Positions 29,954-39,580 of a DNA stretch of 64,000 nt are shown piece after piece. Position 1 is the stretch's first letter; each line of letters begins with the position of its first letter. Source of the stretch: Novosphingobium sp. SG919 (GTDB lineage Bacteria > Pseudomonadota > Alphaproteobacteria > Sphingomonadales > Sphingomonadaceae); contig NZ_JABCNG010000001.1 in assembly GCF_012932495.1 (NCBI RefSeq), positions 1,488,001-1,552,000 on the forward strand, read 5' to 3'. Below the pieces are notes generated by a model. The model did not search any database, was not told where the DNA came from, and saw nothing but the letters and a program-made list of their open reading frames with translations. The position numbers and the translations under genes are program-made.

Positions 29954-31718
29954 TGAGCGCAACCCGCACGTTGTCGGCACCCGAAAGGCCGGGGAACTTG
30001 GGCCACAGGCCCTGGACAAGGCCGATGCGGCTTTCCGAGGGGCCGCCGGCCTGGCGTTCATACATCCAGTAGTTGCGCATCACTGCCGATACATAGCCGC
30101 GGGTTTCCCAATAGGGGATCGATTCCATCCACAACAGCGGATCGCCCTGGTCCTTTACCTGGCTGTTCCAGCGCGCCACCGGCATCGGGCCGGCGTTGTA
30201 GGCGGCGATCACCTTGGGCAGCAGGCCGCCGGTGGCGCCATTGTCGCGCAGGCGGGTGAGATAGGTCTGGCCGAACGCGAGGTTCACGTCGGGCAGGTCG
30301 AGCTGGCTGTCGCGGCCCTGCATGGCCGGATCGGCGCGGGCCATGTCGCGCGCGGTGCCGGGCAAGACCTGCATCAGCCCCTTGGCGCCGGCCGGGCTGG
30401 TCACGGCGGTGCGGAAGTTCGATTCCTGCAGCGAATGGGCAAAGAGCAGCGCGGGATCGACTTTCCAGCCATTGGCCGGAACCCACTTGGGCGCCGGAAA
30501 GCGGGCGGCTTCGTCTGCGCGCGCGCCGGGCGGGGCATTGTAGGCCATCCACAACTGGGTGGAAGGGAGGCCCAGGTCACGCGCAAGGCGCGAAAGCGGG
30601 GCATACTGGCTGGGGGCGCCGATCCGCGCCTGGTAGCGCAGCACGTCGTCGGCCAGGCCATCGGCGCCGATTTCCGCCAGTTGCACGGCCAGGCGCACGT
30701 TGTTGACATCGCGCAGCGATTGCCAATCGGCGGTGGAGAAGTCGGGCGCGGCGGCGGGCGTGGCATTGCGCAGGCCCAGCGCCTCTGCCGCCATCATGCC
30801 ATAAAGCGTATCGGCATTGCGCGCGGCGGCGCGCAGCATGTTGGCCACCTTTTCGGGCTGGCGGCAGCGCACCAGTGCGCGGCTCGACCAATAATAGCCG
30901 GCGGCGACGAGTTCGGGATTGCTGCCCTGCGTGGCGGCCTGCTGGAACGCATCGGCCGCGGCCATGCAATCGTCCATCCGCCAGGCGGCAAGGCCCGCGG
31001 TCCACAGCGCCTCGGCCACCCACGGGCCAGAGCCGCCCTGCGTGGCGGACAGCGCGACGAGCCGGGCATTGGCATCGTCGTTCTCGATATAAAAGCTCCA
31101 GCCCACCTTCTGCCGCCATTCGGCGCGGGCTTCGGGCGAAAGGCCGGCGTCGATCCCGTCGAGCAGCACGCGCGCGCTCATCGGGTCATCCGCCTTGATA
31201 CGGTCCTGGATCGCCTGGGCCACGGTATCGGGCATCGTGCCATCGGCGGTGCTGCGCGGGCGGGTGCGGCGCGGCGTGGTGGGCAGCGCGGCAAAGGCCT
31301 GCGCGCTGGGAGTGATCGGCAGCGCGGTGGCGCCGCGCTTCATCGCCAGGCGGCCAAGCTGATCGGCCCAGGGCAGATCGGGCGCACGGCCGATCAGGTC
31401 GGTCAGCGAGGCGAGATCGGCCTTGGGCGATGTGGCGGCGAGGTAATACTGCGCGCGGGCGACCGCGTGCAGCGGTCCGTCGCTGCGCTGCGCGAGCATG
31501 GTCTGGACATTGGTCCAGTCCTGGCGCTCGATCGCGGCGAAAAGCTGGGTGTAATAGGTGCGGTCTTCCTGGCTGAGCAGGGTGGGCACGGCCGTGCGGT
31601 CTGCCCGGCTGCGGAAATATTCCGCCGCCGCGCTGTTGGCGTGTGCAGGCGCAGCCAGGCCGGCGGCGCAGGCAAGAGCCAGGGCCGGCAGGCATGCGCG
31701 GTGAAAGCGCCGGATCAT
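29943..31718 (-). CDS. slt: Soluble-type lytic murein transglycosylase
   Basis: A 591-residue exported protein. A signal peptide covers residues 1-27 (cleavage after APAHANS or nearby). Residues about 60-400 are a helical superhelix similar to the doughnut of Slt70. The catalytic lysozyme-like domain begins ALLFAHSLQESNFRTAV, with the catalytic glutamate in QESNF, followed by SPAGAKGLMQVLPGTARD and the IAAYNAGP motif. It cuts peptidoglycan to 1,6-anhydromuropeptides in the periplasm. ATGA overlap with the upstream UDG-like gene fixes the start at 31718. Confidence 0.93.
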   Translation of the reverse strand: MIRRFHRACLPALALACAAGLAAPAHANSAAAEYFRSRADRTAVPTLLSQEDRTYYTQLFAAIERQDWTNVQTMLAQRSDGPLHAVARAQYYLAATSPKADLASLTDLIGRAPDLPWADQLGRLAMKRGATALPITPSAQAFAALPTTPRRTRPRSTADGTMPDTVAQAIQDRIKADDPMSARVLLDGIDAGLSPEARAEWRQKVGWSFYIENDDANARLVALSATQGGSGPWVAEALWTAGLAAWRMDDCMAAADAFQQAATQGSNPELVAAGYYWSSRALVRCRQPEKVANMLRAAARNADTLYGMMAAEALGLRNATPAAAPDFSTADWQSLRDVNNVRLAVQLAEIGADGLADDVLRYQARIGAPSQYAPLSRLARDLGLPSTQLWMAYNAPPGARADEAARFPAPKWVPANGWKVDPALLFAHSLQESNFRTAVTSPAGAKGLMQVLPGTARDMARADPAMQGRDSQLDLPDVNLAFGQTYLTRLRDNGATGGLLPKVIAAYNAGPMPVARWNSQVKDQGDPLLWMESIPYWETRGYVSAVMRNYWMYERQAGGPSESRIGLVQGLWPKFPGLSGADNVRVALNGN

Positions 31719-32479
31719 CACGTCAGATCTGTTCCCGTCCAGTCGAGCAAGCGGTTCCACAAAGCCGCCTTGTGCGCCGGGCGAGCCACGAGCGCCGCAA
31801 GATCGTATGCGAAAACCGCCGGTACGCATCCCCTGTCATGGTTAAACTCTCGTAAAGCGGCAGCATTATTCGGCAAGTCGTGGCCAAGAAGCGTTGAAAT
31901 GCCGCTGCGGCCCAGGATCAGCACCCGTTTGGGCGCGGCCAGGGCGACGTGGTGGGCCAGCAATGCGCCCAATCCCTGCTCGCGCAATTGCGCCCAATCG
32001 GGCATCGGGACGTGGGTGGGCAGCGCCGCCGCGCAATAGACCGCCTCGCGCGCGAGGCCGAGCGCGGCGAGCATGCCGTCGACCAGCTTGCCGCCACGCC
32101 CGCTGAGCAGCGCGTCGGCATCGTCTGCCTCGGGCATGGGCAGCAGGATCATCAGCGGCGCGTCGGCCGGGCCGGCAGGGGGCAGGCGCCGCGCGGACGG
32201 GAAGGGCAGGCTGGGCGTTTCCAGCCACCAGCGGTGGAATTCTTCCAGCGTTTGCGGCCAATCGCCAGGCCGGCCGCCCATGGCCGGCGGCGGTGGCGGC
32301 GGCGCAAAGGCTGGGGCGGCAGCGGCCGCCTTGGCCGCCACCTTGCGTTCGCTGGCCAGCCAGGATTGCGGCGTGTCGGCCAGGGCGCCGTCCACCCCGG
32401 CATCGCCCCACCAATCCAGCGCGGCTTCGACCAGCGCGGCAAGATCGTGGCGGGGCTGTGGCCGCTCTGGCTGGCTCAT
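31718..32479 (-). CDS. Degenerate family-4 uracil-DNA-glycosylase-like protein
   Basis: A 253-residue protein with a UDG-fold C-terminal domain (residues about 90-250). The alignment to family 4 is good in SGRGGKLVDGMLAALGL, VYCAAALPTHV and PKRVLILGRSG. The key residues seem lost: the GEAPGxxED active-site loop is LLPMPEADDAD, the four iron-sulfur cysteines are missing, and the HPS-type loop reads FAYDLAALVARP. So base excision is doubtful. A low-complexity Ala/Pro linker (residues about 45-65) precedes the domain. Its stop overlaps the slt start. Confidence 0.7.
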   Translation of the reverse strand: MSQPERPQPRHDLAALVEAALDWWGDAGVDGALADTPQSWLASERKVAAKAAAAAPAFAPPPPPPAMGGRPGDWPQTLEEFHRWWLETPSLPFPSARRLPPAGPADAPLMILLPMPEADDADALLSGRGGKLVDGMLAALGLAREAVYCAAALPTHVPMPDWAQLREQGLGALLAHHVALAAPKRVLILGRSGISTLLGHDLPNNAAALREFNHDRGCVPAVFAYDLAALVARPAHKAALWNRLLDWTGTDLT

Positions 32480-32657
32480 GTGCCAGCCTGCGGCATCATG
32501 CCTTTTTGTGTCATGGGATGGATGGTCATGCGCACCCTATTGACCTTGGGCGCCCCAGCTTTCAAGGCTGCGCGGCATAATCGCGTGATTAACAGCCCGG
32601 ATGCGAGCGGGCACCAAGCAGGCCCGGTATGCAGGAATGGGCGATGGAGCGGGGACG

Positions 32658-34304
32658 ATGAGCGAACGGGAATCGATGCCTTATGACGTGGTGATCGTCG
32701 GTGGCGGGCCGGCAGGCCTGGCCGCGTCGATCCGGGTGAAGCAACTCAACCCCGACCTGACGGTGTGCATCCTGGAAAAGGGTTCGGAAATCGGCGCCCA
32801 CATCCTGTCGGGCGCGGTGGTCGATCCCAAGGCGCTGGACGAGCTGCTGCCCGAATGGCGCACGATGGATTGCCCGATGGCGCAAGTGCCGGTGACCGAC
32901 AACTGGCACTGGGTGCTGAGCAAGAAGAAGAAATACGCGCTGCCGCACTGGCCGATGCCGCCGTTCATGTCGAACGATGGGAACTACACCGGCAGCTTGG
33001 GCAACCTGTGCCGCTGGCTGGCCGAGCAAGCCACTGAACTGGGCGTGGAAATCTTCCCCGGCTTCCCGGCGGCCGAAGTGCTGTTCAACGAAAGCGGCGC
33101 GGTGATCGGCGTGGCCACGGGCGACATGGGCGTGGCCAAGGATGGCAGCCACAAGGGCGATTACCAGCCCGGCATGGCACTGCACGCCAAGTATACCCTG
33201 TTTGCCGAAGGCGCGCGCGGGCACCTGACCAAGCGGCTCAAGCAGCATTTCGATCTGGAGCGCGATTGCCAGCCGCAGGTCTATGGCCTGGGCATCAAGG
33301 AATTGTGGGATATCGACCCGGCCAAGCACGTGCCGGGCCGGGTGATCCACACCCAGGGCTGGCCGCTTTCGGAAAGCAATTCGTGGGGCGGCGGGTTCCT
33401 CTATCACCAGGCCAACAACCAGGTGGCCTTGGGCTTTGTCACCGCGCTCGATTACGCCAACCCCTATGTCTATCCGTTCGAGGAATTCCAGCGCTGGAAG
33501 CAGCACCCGGATATCCGCGCGATCCTGGAAGGCGGGCGCCGCGTGGCCTATGGCGCACGCGCGATCAACGAAGGCGGCTGGCAATCGGTGCCGCGCCTGT
33601 CGTTCCCGGGCGGGGCGCTGATCGGCTGCTCAGCCGGGTTCGTCAACGTGCCGCGCATCAAGGGCAGCCACACCGCGATGAAAAGCGGGATGCTGGCGGC
33701 CGAGGCCATCGTGGCGGCGGCAGCGGCGGGCCGCGAGCACGACGACATGGTGGAATACGATGCCGCCGTGCGCGACAGCTGGATCGCCACCGAACTCAAG
33801 CTGGTGCAGAACGCCCAGCCTCTGGTGGCAAAGTTCGGCGGTTCGTGGGGTACGATCCTGGCGGGGGCCGACATGTGGGGCCGCGTGCTCAAGATCAATC
33901 CGATCAAGGGTCTCAAGCACCATACCGATGCCGAAGCGACGCAGCGCGCGGACCTTTACAAGCCGATCGCCTATCCCAAGCCCGACGGCGTGATCACGTT
34001 CGACCGGCTGACCAGCGTCGCGTTTTCCTATACCAACCATGAGGAAGACCAGCCCTGCCACCTGGTGCTGAAAGACCCCGAAGTGCCGACGCGGGTCAAC
34101 CTGCCGCTCTATGCCGGTCCCGAGGCCCGCTATTGCCCGGCCGGCGTCTATGAATTCGTGGGCGTGGAGGAAGGTACGCCGCGCCTGCAGATCAACGCCC
34201 AGAACTGCGTCCACTGCAAGACCTGCGACATCAAGGACAAGACGCAGAACATCGACTGGGTGACGCCAGAAGGCGGCGGCGGCCCCAATTATCCCAACAT
34301 GTAA
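32658..34304 (+). CDS. Electron-transfer flavoprotein-ubiquinone oxidoreductase
   Basis: A 548-residue membrane-associated flavoprotein that passes electrons from ETF (fatty acid and amino acid oxidation) to ubiquinone. The ATG at 32658 has GGAG eight bases upstream. The FAD motif is VVIVGGGPAGLAASIR, ILSGAVVDPKALDELLP follows, and a ferredoxin domain with AQNCVHCKTCDIKD holds the [4Fe-4S] ligands near the C-terminus. The gene diverges from the UDG-like gene with 178 bases between starts. Confidence 0.96.
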   Translation: MSERESMPYDVVIVGGGPAGLAASIRVKQLNPDLTVCILEKGSEIGAHILSGAVVDPKALDELLPEWRTMDCPMAQVPVTDNWHWVLSKKKKYALPHWPMPPFMSNDGNYTGSLGNLCRWLAEQATELGVEIFPGFPAAEVLFNESGAVIGVATGDMGVAKDGSHKGDYQPGMALHAKYTLFAEGARGHLTKRLKQHFDLERDCQPQVYGLGIKELWDIDPAKHVPGRVIHTQGWPLSESNSWGGGFLYHQANNQVALGFVTALDYANPYVYPFEEFQRWKQHPDIRAILEGGRRVAYGARAINEGGWQSVPRLSFPGGALIGCSAGFVNVPRIKGSHTAMKSGMLAAEAIVAAAAAGREHDDMVEYDAAVRDSWIATELKLVQNAQPLVAKFGGSWGTILAGADMWGRVLKINPIKGLKHHTDAEATQRADLYKPIAYPKPDGVITFDRLTSVAFSYTNHEEDQPCHLVLKDPEVPTRVNLPLYAGPEARYCPAGVYEFVGVEEGTPRLQINAQNCVHCKTCDIKDKTQNIDWVTPEGGGGPNYPNM

Positions 34305-34322
34305 GGGCCGGTTTTTCACAGC

Positions 34323-35120
34323 ATGCATGAAACGGCCTTTGCCAAGATCAACCTGGCGCTGCACGTGCGGGCGCGGCGCCAGGATGGCTATCATGACCTG
34401 GAAACCGCCTTTGCCTTTGTCGACGCGGGCGACGAACTGGCGGTGAGCCCCGCCGCGCAGGATGCCTTGCGCGTGGTGGGCGAATTCGGCGGGGAACTGG
34501 CCGATCCGTTCGGCAATATCGTGGCCAAGGCGCTGGGCACGCTGCCCCGCGCGGGCGGCTGGGCGGTGACGCTGGAAAAACGGCTGCCCGTGGCGGCCGG
34601 CCTGGGCGGCGGTTCGGCCGATGCCGGCGCGGTGTTCCGCCTGGTGGAGCAGGCCCAGGGACTGCCGGCCGATTGGCACGACAAGGCCGCAGCCTTGGGC
34701 GCCGATGTGCCGGCCTGCGTGGCCAGCCGCGCCTGCATCGGCCGGGGCACGGGAACGGAACTGGAAGCGGTGGACAACGATCTGGCCGGGTGCCCGGTCT
34801 TGCTGGTCAACCCGCGCATTCCGCTCGCCACCGGCCCCGTGTTCAAGGGTTGGGACGGGATCGATCGCGGCGCGCTGCCGCAGGGCGACTTGCGCACGAT
34901 CGCGCGCGAAGGGCGCAACGACCTGGAAGCGCCAGCCTTGGCGCTGGTGCCGCAGATCGGGGATGTTCTGGCGGCGCTGCGCGCAACTGGCGCTTGGGTG
35001 GTGCGCATGTCCGGCTCGGGCGCGACGTGCTTTGCGCTTTATGACCAGGCATCCGCGCGCGATGCAGCGCAGGCGGCCATGCCGGCGGCATGGTGGACGC
35101 TGGCAGGAGCGCTGCGATGA
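34323..35120 (+). CDS. ispE: 4-diphosphocytidyl-2-C-methyl-D-erythritol kinase
   Basis: A 265-residue GHMP kinase of the MEP isoprenoid pathway. The start is FAKINLALHV with the catalytic lysine, the ATP loop is PVAAGLGGGSADAG, the catalytic Asp is in LGADVPACV and the GSG motif is VRMSGSGATCFAL. The enzyme phosphorylates CDP-methylerythritol. The start is ATG at 34323, 18 bases after the upstream gene. Its stop overlaps the following gene (ATGA). Confidence 0.95.
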   Translation: MHETAFAKINLALHVRARRQDGYHDLETAFAFVDAGDELAVSPAAQDALRVVGEFGGELADPFGNIVAKALGTLPRAGGWAVTLEKRLPVAAGLGGGSADAGAVFRLVEQAQGLPADWHDKAAALGADVPACVASRACIGRGTGTELEAVDNDLAGCPVLLVNPRIPLATGPVFKGWDGIDRGALPQGDLRTIAREGRNDLEAPALALVPQIGDVLAALRATGAWVVRMSGSGATCFALYDQASARDAAQAAMPAAWWTLAGALR

Positions 35121-35848
35121 GCCAAGAAGCCTGGGCCCTGCTGGGCACGCCCACCAAGGGCGGCGTGCTGATCGTCTCGGACCACGCCAGCGCCCATGTG
35201 CCGGGTGATATCGACCTTGGCATCGACCCGGCGCTGCTGACCCAGCATATGGCGATTGATATCGGCGTGGCAGCGATCGGTGCCATGCTCGCGCGGAGGC
35301 CTGGCATTGCCGCGTTCCAGGGCGGGGTGAGCCGCCTGGTGTGCGATTTCAACCGCGATGCCGATGCGCCTGCGGTGGTGCCGGTGGCGAGCGATGGCCA
35401 CGCCATTCCCGGCAACATGCTGGACCATGCCGGGCGCGAGGCACGGCTGGCGCGCTTCTTCCATCCCTACCACGCCGCCCTGGCGCAGATCCTGGCCGCG
35501 CACGAACCGGCGCTGATCCTTTCACTCCATAGCTTTACGCCGCGTCTTTCAAGCGATCCGGCACAAGCGCGGCCCTGGCACGTGGGCGTTTTGTATAATG
35601 AGGACGATCGCGCGGCGCGGCTGGCGCTGCCGTGGATGGAGCAAGAGCCGGGCCTGTGCGTGGGCGATCAGCAGCCCTATTCCGGCCGCCTGCTCAACGC
35701 CACGATGAACCGTCACGCGGAAGTGCATGGCCGACCCTATCTGGGCCTGGAACTGCGCCAGGATCTGATCGGTGACGCCGCCGGCCAGGCCGAGTGGGCA
35801 GAGCGGCTGGCAAGACTCTTGCCCGTGGTGGTTGCAGGCCTGGCGTAA
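35117..35848 (+). CDS. N-formylglutamate amidohydrolase family protein
   Basis: A 243-residue zinc hydrolase. Typical motifs are VSDHASAHVP (first metal ligands), RLVCDFNRD, LSLHSFTPR and GLELRQDLI. In histidine degradation, HutG of this type splits N-formylglutamate. The rest of the hut pathway is not present here, so another formyl or amidohydrolase substrate is possible. It is translationally coupled to ispE. Confidence 0.85.
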   Translation: MSQEAWALLGTPTKGGVLIVSDHASAHVPGDIDLGIDPALLTQHMAIDIGVAAIGAMLARRPGIAAFQGGVSRLVCDFNRDADAPAVVPVASDGHAIPGNMLDHAGREARLARFFHPYHAALAQILAAHEPALILSLHSFTPRLSSDPAQARPWHVGVLYNEDDRAARLALPWMEQEPGLCVGDQQPYSGRLLNATMNRHAEVHGRPYLGLELRQDLIGDAAGQAEWAERLARLLPVVVAGLA

Positions 35849-35950
35849 AAGTCGCAAATGTAACCTTGGACGCTGGCCCTTGCCTGGGGTAGGGGCACGT
35901 CCTTGCGCCCGCGCGGCGCGAAAGAATTGTACGTCTGGAGTCTCCGAACA

Positions 35951-37807
35951 ATGCCCGCCTATCGCTCCCGCACTTCGACCCACGGCCGCAACATGGCGGG
36001 CGCGCGCAGCCTGTGGCGCGCCACGGGGATGAAGGATGGCGATTTCGGCAAGCCGATCGTGGCGGTGGTGAACTCGTTCACCCAGTTCGTGCCCGGCCAC
36101 GTCCACTTGAAGGACCTGGGCCAGATGGTGGCGCGCGAGATCGAGGCGGCCGGCGGCGTGGCCAAGGAATTCAACACTATCGCGGTGGATGATGGCATCG
36201 CCATGGGCCACGATGGCATGCTCTATTCGTTGCCCAGCCGCGACCTGATCGCCGATAGCGTGGAATACATGGTCAACGCGCATTGCGCCGACGCCATGGT
36301 GTGCATTTCCAACTGCGACAAGATCACCCCGGGCATGCTGATGGCGGCGCTGCGCATCAACATTCCGGTGGTGTTCGTTTCGGGCGGGCCGATGGAAGCG
36401 GGCAAGGTTGTCGTGCGTGGCAAGGAACACGCGCTCGACCTGGTCGACGCGATGATCGTCGCCGCCGACGACAGCTACACCGACGAGGAAGTGGCCGATA
36501 TCGAACGTTCGGCCTGTCCCACGTGCGGCTCGTGCTCGGGCATGTTCACCGCCAATTCGATGAACTGCTTGACCGAGGCGCTGGGCCTGTCCCTGCCGGG
36601 CAACGGCTCCACTCTGGCAACTCATGCCGATCGCCAGCGCCTGTTCCTGGAAGCCGGGCGCCTGGCGGTGGACTTGTGCAAGCGCTATTACGAAGAGGGT
36701 GACGAGACGGCTCTGCCGCGTGCGATTGCCAACTTCCGCGCCTTTGAAAACGCGATGAGCCTCGATATCGCCATGGGCGGTTCGACCAACACCGTGCTGC
36801 ACCTGCTGGCCGCCGCACAGGAAGCCGGGGTGGATTTCACCATGGCCGATATCGACCGGCTGTCGCGCCGCGTGCCGGTGCTGTCCAAGGTCGCCCCCGC
36901 CAAGAACGACGTGCACATGGAAGACGTGCACCGCGCCGGCGGGATCATGGCGATCCTGGGCGAGCTCGATCGCGCCGGGCTGCTGCACACCGACACGCCC
37001 ACCGTGCACGCCCGCACGATGGCTGACGCGCTGGCGCAGTGGGACGTGGCGCGCACCAACGCGCCGTCGGTCCAGGAATTCTATCGCGCCGCCCCCGGTG
37101 GCGTGCCCACGCAGACCGCGTTCAGCCAAAGCCGCCGCTGGGCCGAACTCGATCTGGACCGCGAAAACGGCGTGATCCGCAGCGCCACCCATGCTTTCAG
37201 CCAGGACGGCGGGCTGGCCGTGCTGGCCGGCAACATCGCCGCTGACGGCTGCATCGTGAAGACGGCCGGCGTGGATGAAAGCATCCTCAAGTTCACCGGC
37301 CCGGCCAAGGTCTATGAGAGCCAGGATGCTGCCGTGACCGCAATCCTCACCGGCCAGGTGGTGGAAGGCGACGTGGTGCTGATCCGCTATGAAGGGCCCA
37401 AGGGCGGGCCGGGCATGCAGGAAATGCTCTATCCCACCAGCTACTTGAAGTCCAAGGGCCTGGGCAAGGCCTGCGCGCTGGTGACCGATGGCCGCTTTTC
37501 GGGCGGCAGCTCGGGCCTGTCGATCGGCCACGTCTCGCCCGAAGCGGCGGAAGGCGGGGATATCGGCCTGGTCGAGAACGGGGACCTGATCGCCATCGAC
37601 ATTCCCGGACGCAAGATCGACGTGCTGGTTGCGGCAGACGAACTCGCCCGCCGCCGTGCCGCGATGGAAGCCAAGGGTGCCGATGCCTGGCAGCCGGCCA
37701 AGCCGCGTGCGCGCAAGGTGTCCGTGGCCCTGCAAGCCTATGCCGCGATGACGACCAGCGCCGCACGTGGCGCGGTGCGCGATCTGTCGCGGTTCAAGCG
37801 CAACTGA
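35951..37807 (+). CDS. ilvD: Dihydroxy-acid dehydratase
   Basis: A 618-residue enzyme of branched-chain amino acid synthesis. The ATG at 35951 has TGGAG upstream and gives the family opening [20 protein letters not shown]. The iron-sulfur cysteines appear in [11 protein letters not shown] and [18 protein letters not shown]. The C-terminal part has [17 protein letters not shown], the usual end of the active site. The length and motifs match the IlvD group rather than sugar-acid dehydratases. The stop overlaps the next gene by one base (TGATG). Confidence 0.96.
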   Translation: MPAYRSRTSTHGRNMAGARSLWRATGMKDGDFGKPIVAVVNSFTQFVPGHVHLKDLGQMVAREIEAAGGVAKEFNTIAVDDGIAMGHDGMLYSLPSRDLIADSVEYMVNAHCADAMVCISNCDKITPGMLMAALRINIPVVFVSGGPMEAGKVVVRGKEHALDLVDAMIVAADDSYTDEEVADIERSACPTCGSCSGMFTANSMNCLTEALGLSLPGNGSTLATHADRQRLFLEAGRLAVDLCKRYYEEGDETALPRAIANFRAFENAMSLDIAMGGSTNTVLHLLAAAQEAGVDFTMADIDRLSRRVPVLSKVAPAKNDVHMEDVHRAGGIMAILGELDRAGLLHTDTPTVHARTMADALAQWDVARTNAPSVQEFYRAAPGGVPTQTAFSQSRRWAELDLDRENGVIRSATHAFSQDGGLAVLAGNIAADGCIVKTAGVDESILKFTGPAKVYESQDAAVTAILTGQVVEGDVVLIRYEGPKGGPGMQEMLYPTSYLKSKGLGKACALVTDGRFSGGSSGLSIGHVSPEAAEGGDIGLVENGDLIAIDIPGRKIDVLVAADELARRRAAMEAKGADAWQPAKPRARKVSVALQAYAAMTTSAARGAVRDLSRFKRN

Positions 37808-38172
37808 TGCGGCGCGCGGGCGCCTTGCTGCCGGTCTTTGCCCTGGCCGCATGCGGGCAGGGGACCGGCTCGGCGCCCGAACCGCCGATGGTGACCATCG
37901 AATGCGCCACCGACGGCGCCGGTGCGTTCAAGCGGGATTGCCGCGTAGAACCCGTGGTTGAAGGCACGCGTCATCTGCTGATCGTCCATCATCCCGGCGG
38001 GGGATTTCGGCGCCTGCTCAAGGTGGACGACGGGCGCGGCGTGGTGGCTGCCGATGGCGTGGTGCCCGCGCAAGTCGCATGGCTTGCCGATGGGCGGCTG
38101 GAAGTGACCGTGGGCGGCGATCGCTATCGTTTTCCCGCAAAGGTGAAAGCCGATGGGCCCAAGACACCCTGA
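37807..38172 (+). CDS. Small lipoprotein of unknown function
   Basis: A 121-residue protein with a short signal peptide and the lipobox LAAC at residues 13-16, so the mature protein is acylated at Cys16. After a Gly/Ser/Pro linker comes a compact domain with two more cysteines (IECATDG, KRDCRVE) that could be disulfide bonded. No known domain. It is coupled to ilvD and overlaps nnrD by 20 bases. The cargo of the LolCD system in this window would include it. Confidence 0.75.
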   Translation: MRRAGALLPVFALAACGQGTGSAPEPPMVTIECATDGAGAFKRDCRVEPVVEGTRHLLIVHHPGGGFRRLLKVDDGRGVVAADGVVPAQVAWLADGRLEVTVGGDRYRFPAKVKADGPKTP

Positions 38173-39580
38173 TCTCGCCCAGGTTCTTACCGTGGCGCAG
38201 ATGCGCGCGGCGGAAGAGACGCTGATCGGCGCCGGCACCGATGTTCACGCGCTGATGCAGCGTGCCGGGCGCGGGGCGGGCGAATGGGTGCGCCGGGTGG
38301 CCGCCGGGCGCCGCGTGACGGTGCTGTGCGGCCCGGGCAACAACGGCGGCGATGGTTATGTCATCGCGCAGTACCTGGCCGACGCAGGCGTGCGGGTGCA
38401 GGTCGTTGCCCCGCACCCGCCGCGAACGGAAGCGGCGCAGCGTGCGCGTGCTCTCTACGCCGGGAGCGTCAAGGAAAGCGGAGCGGGCGTCGAGAGTGGC
38501 GTGCTGGTCGATTGCCTGTTTGGCAGTGGCCTGGCGCGCCCGCTGGATGCGCCATTGCTGGCGCTGCTGACCGATCTTGCCGCGCATCACCCCTATCGCA
38601 TCGCGGTTGACGTGCCGAGCGGGGTGGACAGCAACAGCGGCGCTTGCCTCAATGCAGGGCTTCCCGATTGGCACCTGACACTGGCGCTGGGCGCGTGGAA
38701 GCATGCCCACTTTGCCATGCCGGCTTGCGCCACGATGGGCGCGTTGCGCCTGGTCGATATCGGCGTCGCAGCCGTGCCCGGCGCGGCGCGGGTGCTGCAA
38801 CGCCCGGTGCTGGCGGCGCCCGCCGCTGACGCGCACAAGTATCGCCGGGGCCTGCTGGGCATCGTCGCCGGCGCGATGCCGGGAGCGGCCTTGCTGGCAG
38901 CCACGGCGGCCTTGCGCGGCGGGGCCGGCTATGTGCAGGTGCTTGCGGCCGACGCCGGGCTGCCTGGCACACCGCCGGAACTGGTGGTGCGGCATGGCGC
39001 CCTGGAGACGGATCTGGCCGATGATCGCTTTGCCGCTTTGCTGGTGGGGCCAGGGTTGGGGCGCGACGATGCGGCCGAGGCCAGGCTGGAAGCGGCGCTG
39101 GCGGCGCGCAAGCCCACCGTGATCGATGCCGATGCGCTGGTCTTGCTGGCGCCAAAGATGCTTAAGGGGGACATGCTGCGTGGTGCGCCGATGGTGTTGA
39201 CCCCGCATGAAGGAGAGATGCAGGTTTTGGAACGGAATTTCGGGCTTTCGGGCCATGGCGAACGACGCATCCGCGCCGTGGCATTGGCGCAGGCCGCAGG
39301 CGCAGTTGTAATGCTCAAGGGGCCGGACAGCGTGATCGCCAGCCCGGCCGGTGAAGTGACGGTGGCACCGCGCGCGTCTTCCTGGCTTTCGGTGGCGGGC
39401 ACGGGCGATGTCCTGGCCGGCGCCGTGGCAAGCCGGCTGGCCGTGCGGCGCGATCCGGCGCGCGCCGCGCACGAGGCGCTCTGGCTGCATGGCGAAGCTG
39501 CACATCTGGCCGGGCCTGGATTTACCAGCGGCGATCTGGCCCATGCCATCGGTGGCGCGCTGCGACAGGCCCTGTCGTGA
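38153..39580 (+). CDS. nnrD: Bifunctional ADP-dependent NAD(P)H-hydrate dehydratase/epimerase
   Basis: A 475-residue fusion enzyme that repairs damaged NADH and NADPH. Residues about 10-210 are the YjeF-N epimerase (CGPGNNGGDGYVIAQYL). Residues about 215-470 are the ribokinase-like dehydratase with GPGLGRDDAAE, TPHEGEMQ and the catalytic GTGDVLAG. The gene begins inside the lipoprotein gene and its end overlaps the GTG start of the next one by four bases. Confidence 0.94.
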   Translation: MGPRHPDLAQVLTVAQMRAAEETLIGAGTDVHALMQRAGRGAGEWVRRVAAGRRVTVLCGPGNNGGDGYVIAQYLADAGVRVQVVAPHPPRTEAAQRARALYAGSVKESGAGVESGVLVDCLFGSGLARPLDAPLLALLTDLAAHHPYRIAVDVPSGVDSNSGACLNAGLPDWHLTLALGAWKHAHFAMPACATMGALRLVDIGVAAVPGAARVLQRPVLAAPAADAHKYRRGLLGIVAGAMPGAALLAATAALRGGAGYVQVLAADAGLPGTPPELVVRHGALETDLADDRFAALLVGPGLGRDDAAEARLEAALAARKPTVIDADALVLLAPKMLKGDMLRGAPMVLTPHEGEMQVLERNFGLSGHGERRIRAVALAQAAGAVVMLKGPDSVIASPAGEVTVAPRASSWLSVAGTGDVLAGAVASRLAVRRDPARAAHEALWLHGEAAHLAGPGFTSGDLAHAIGGALRQALS

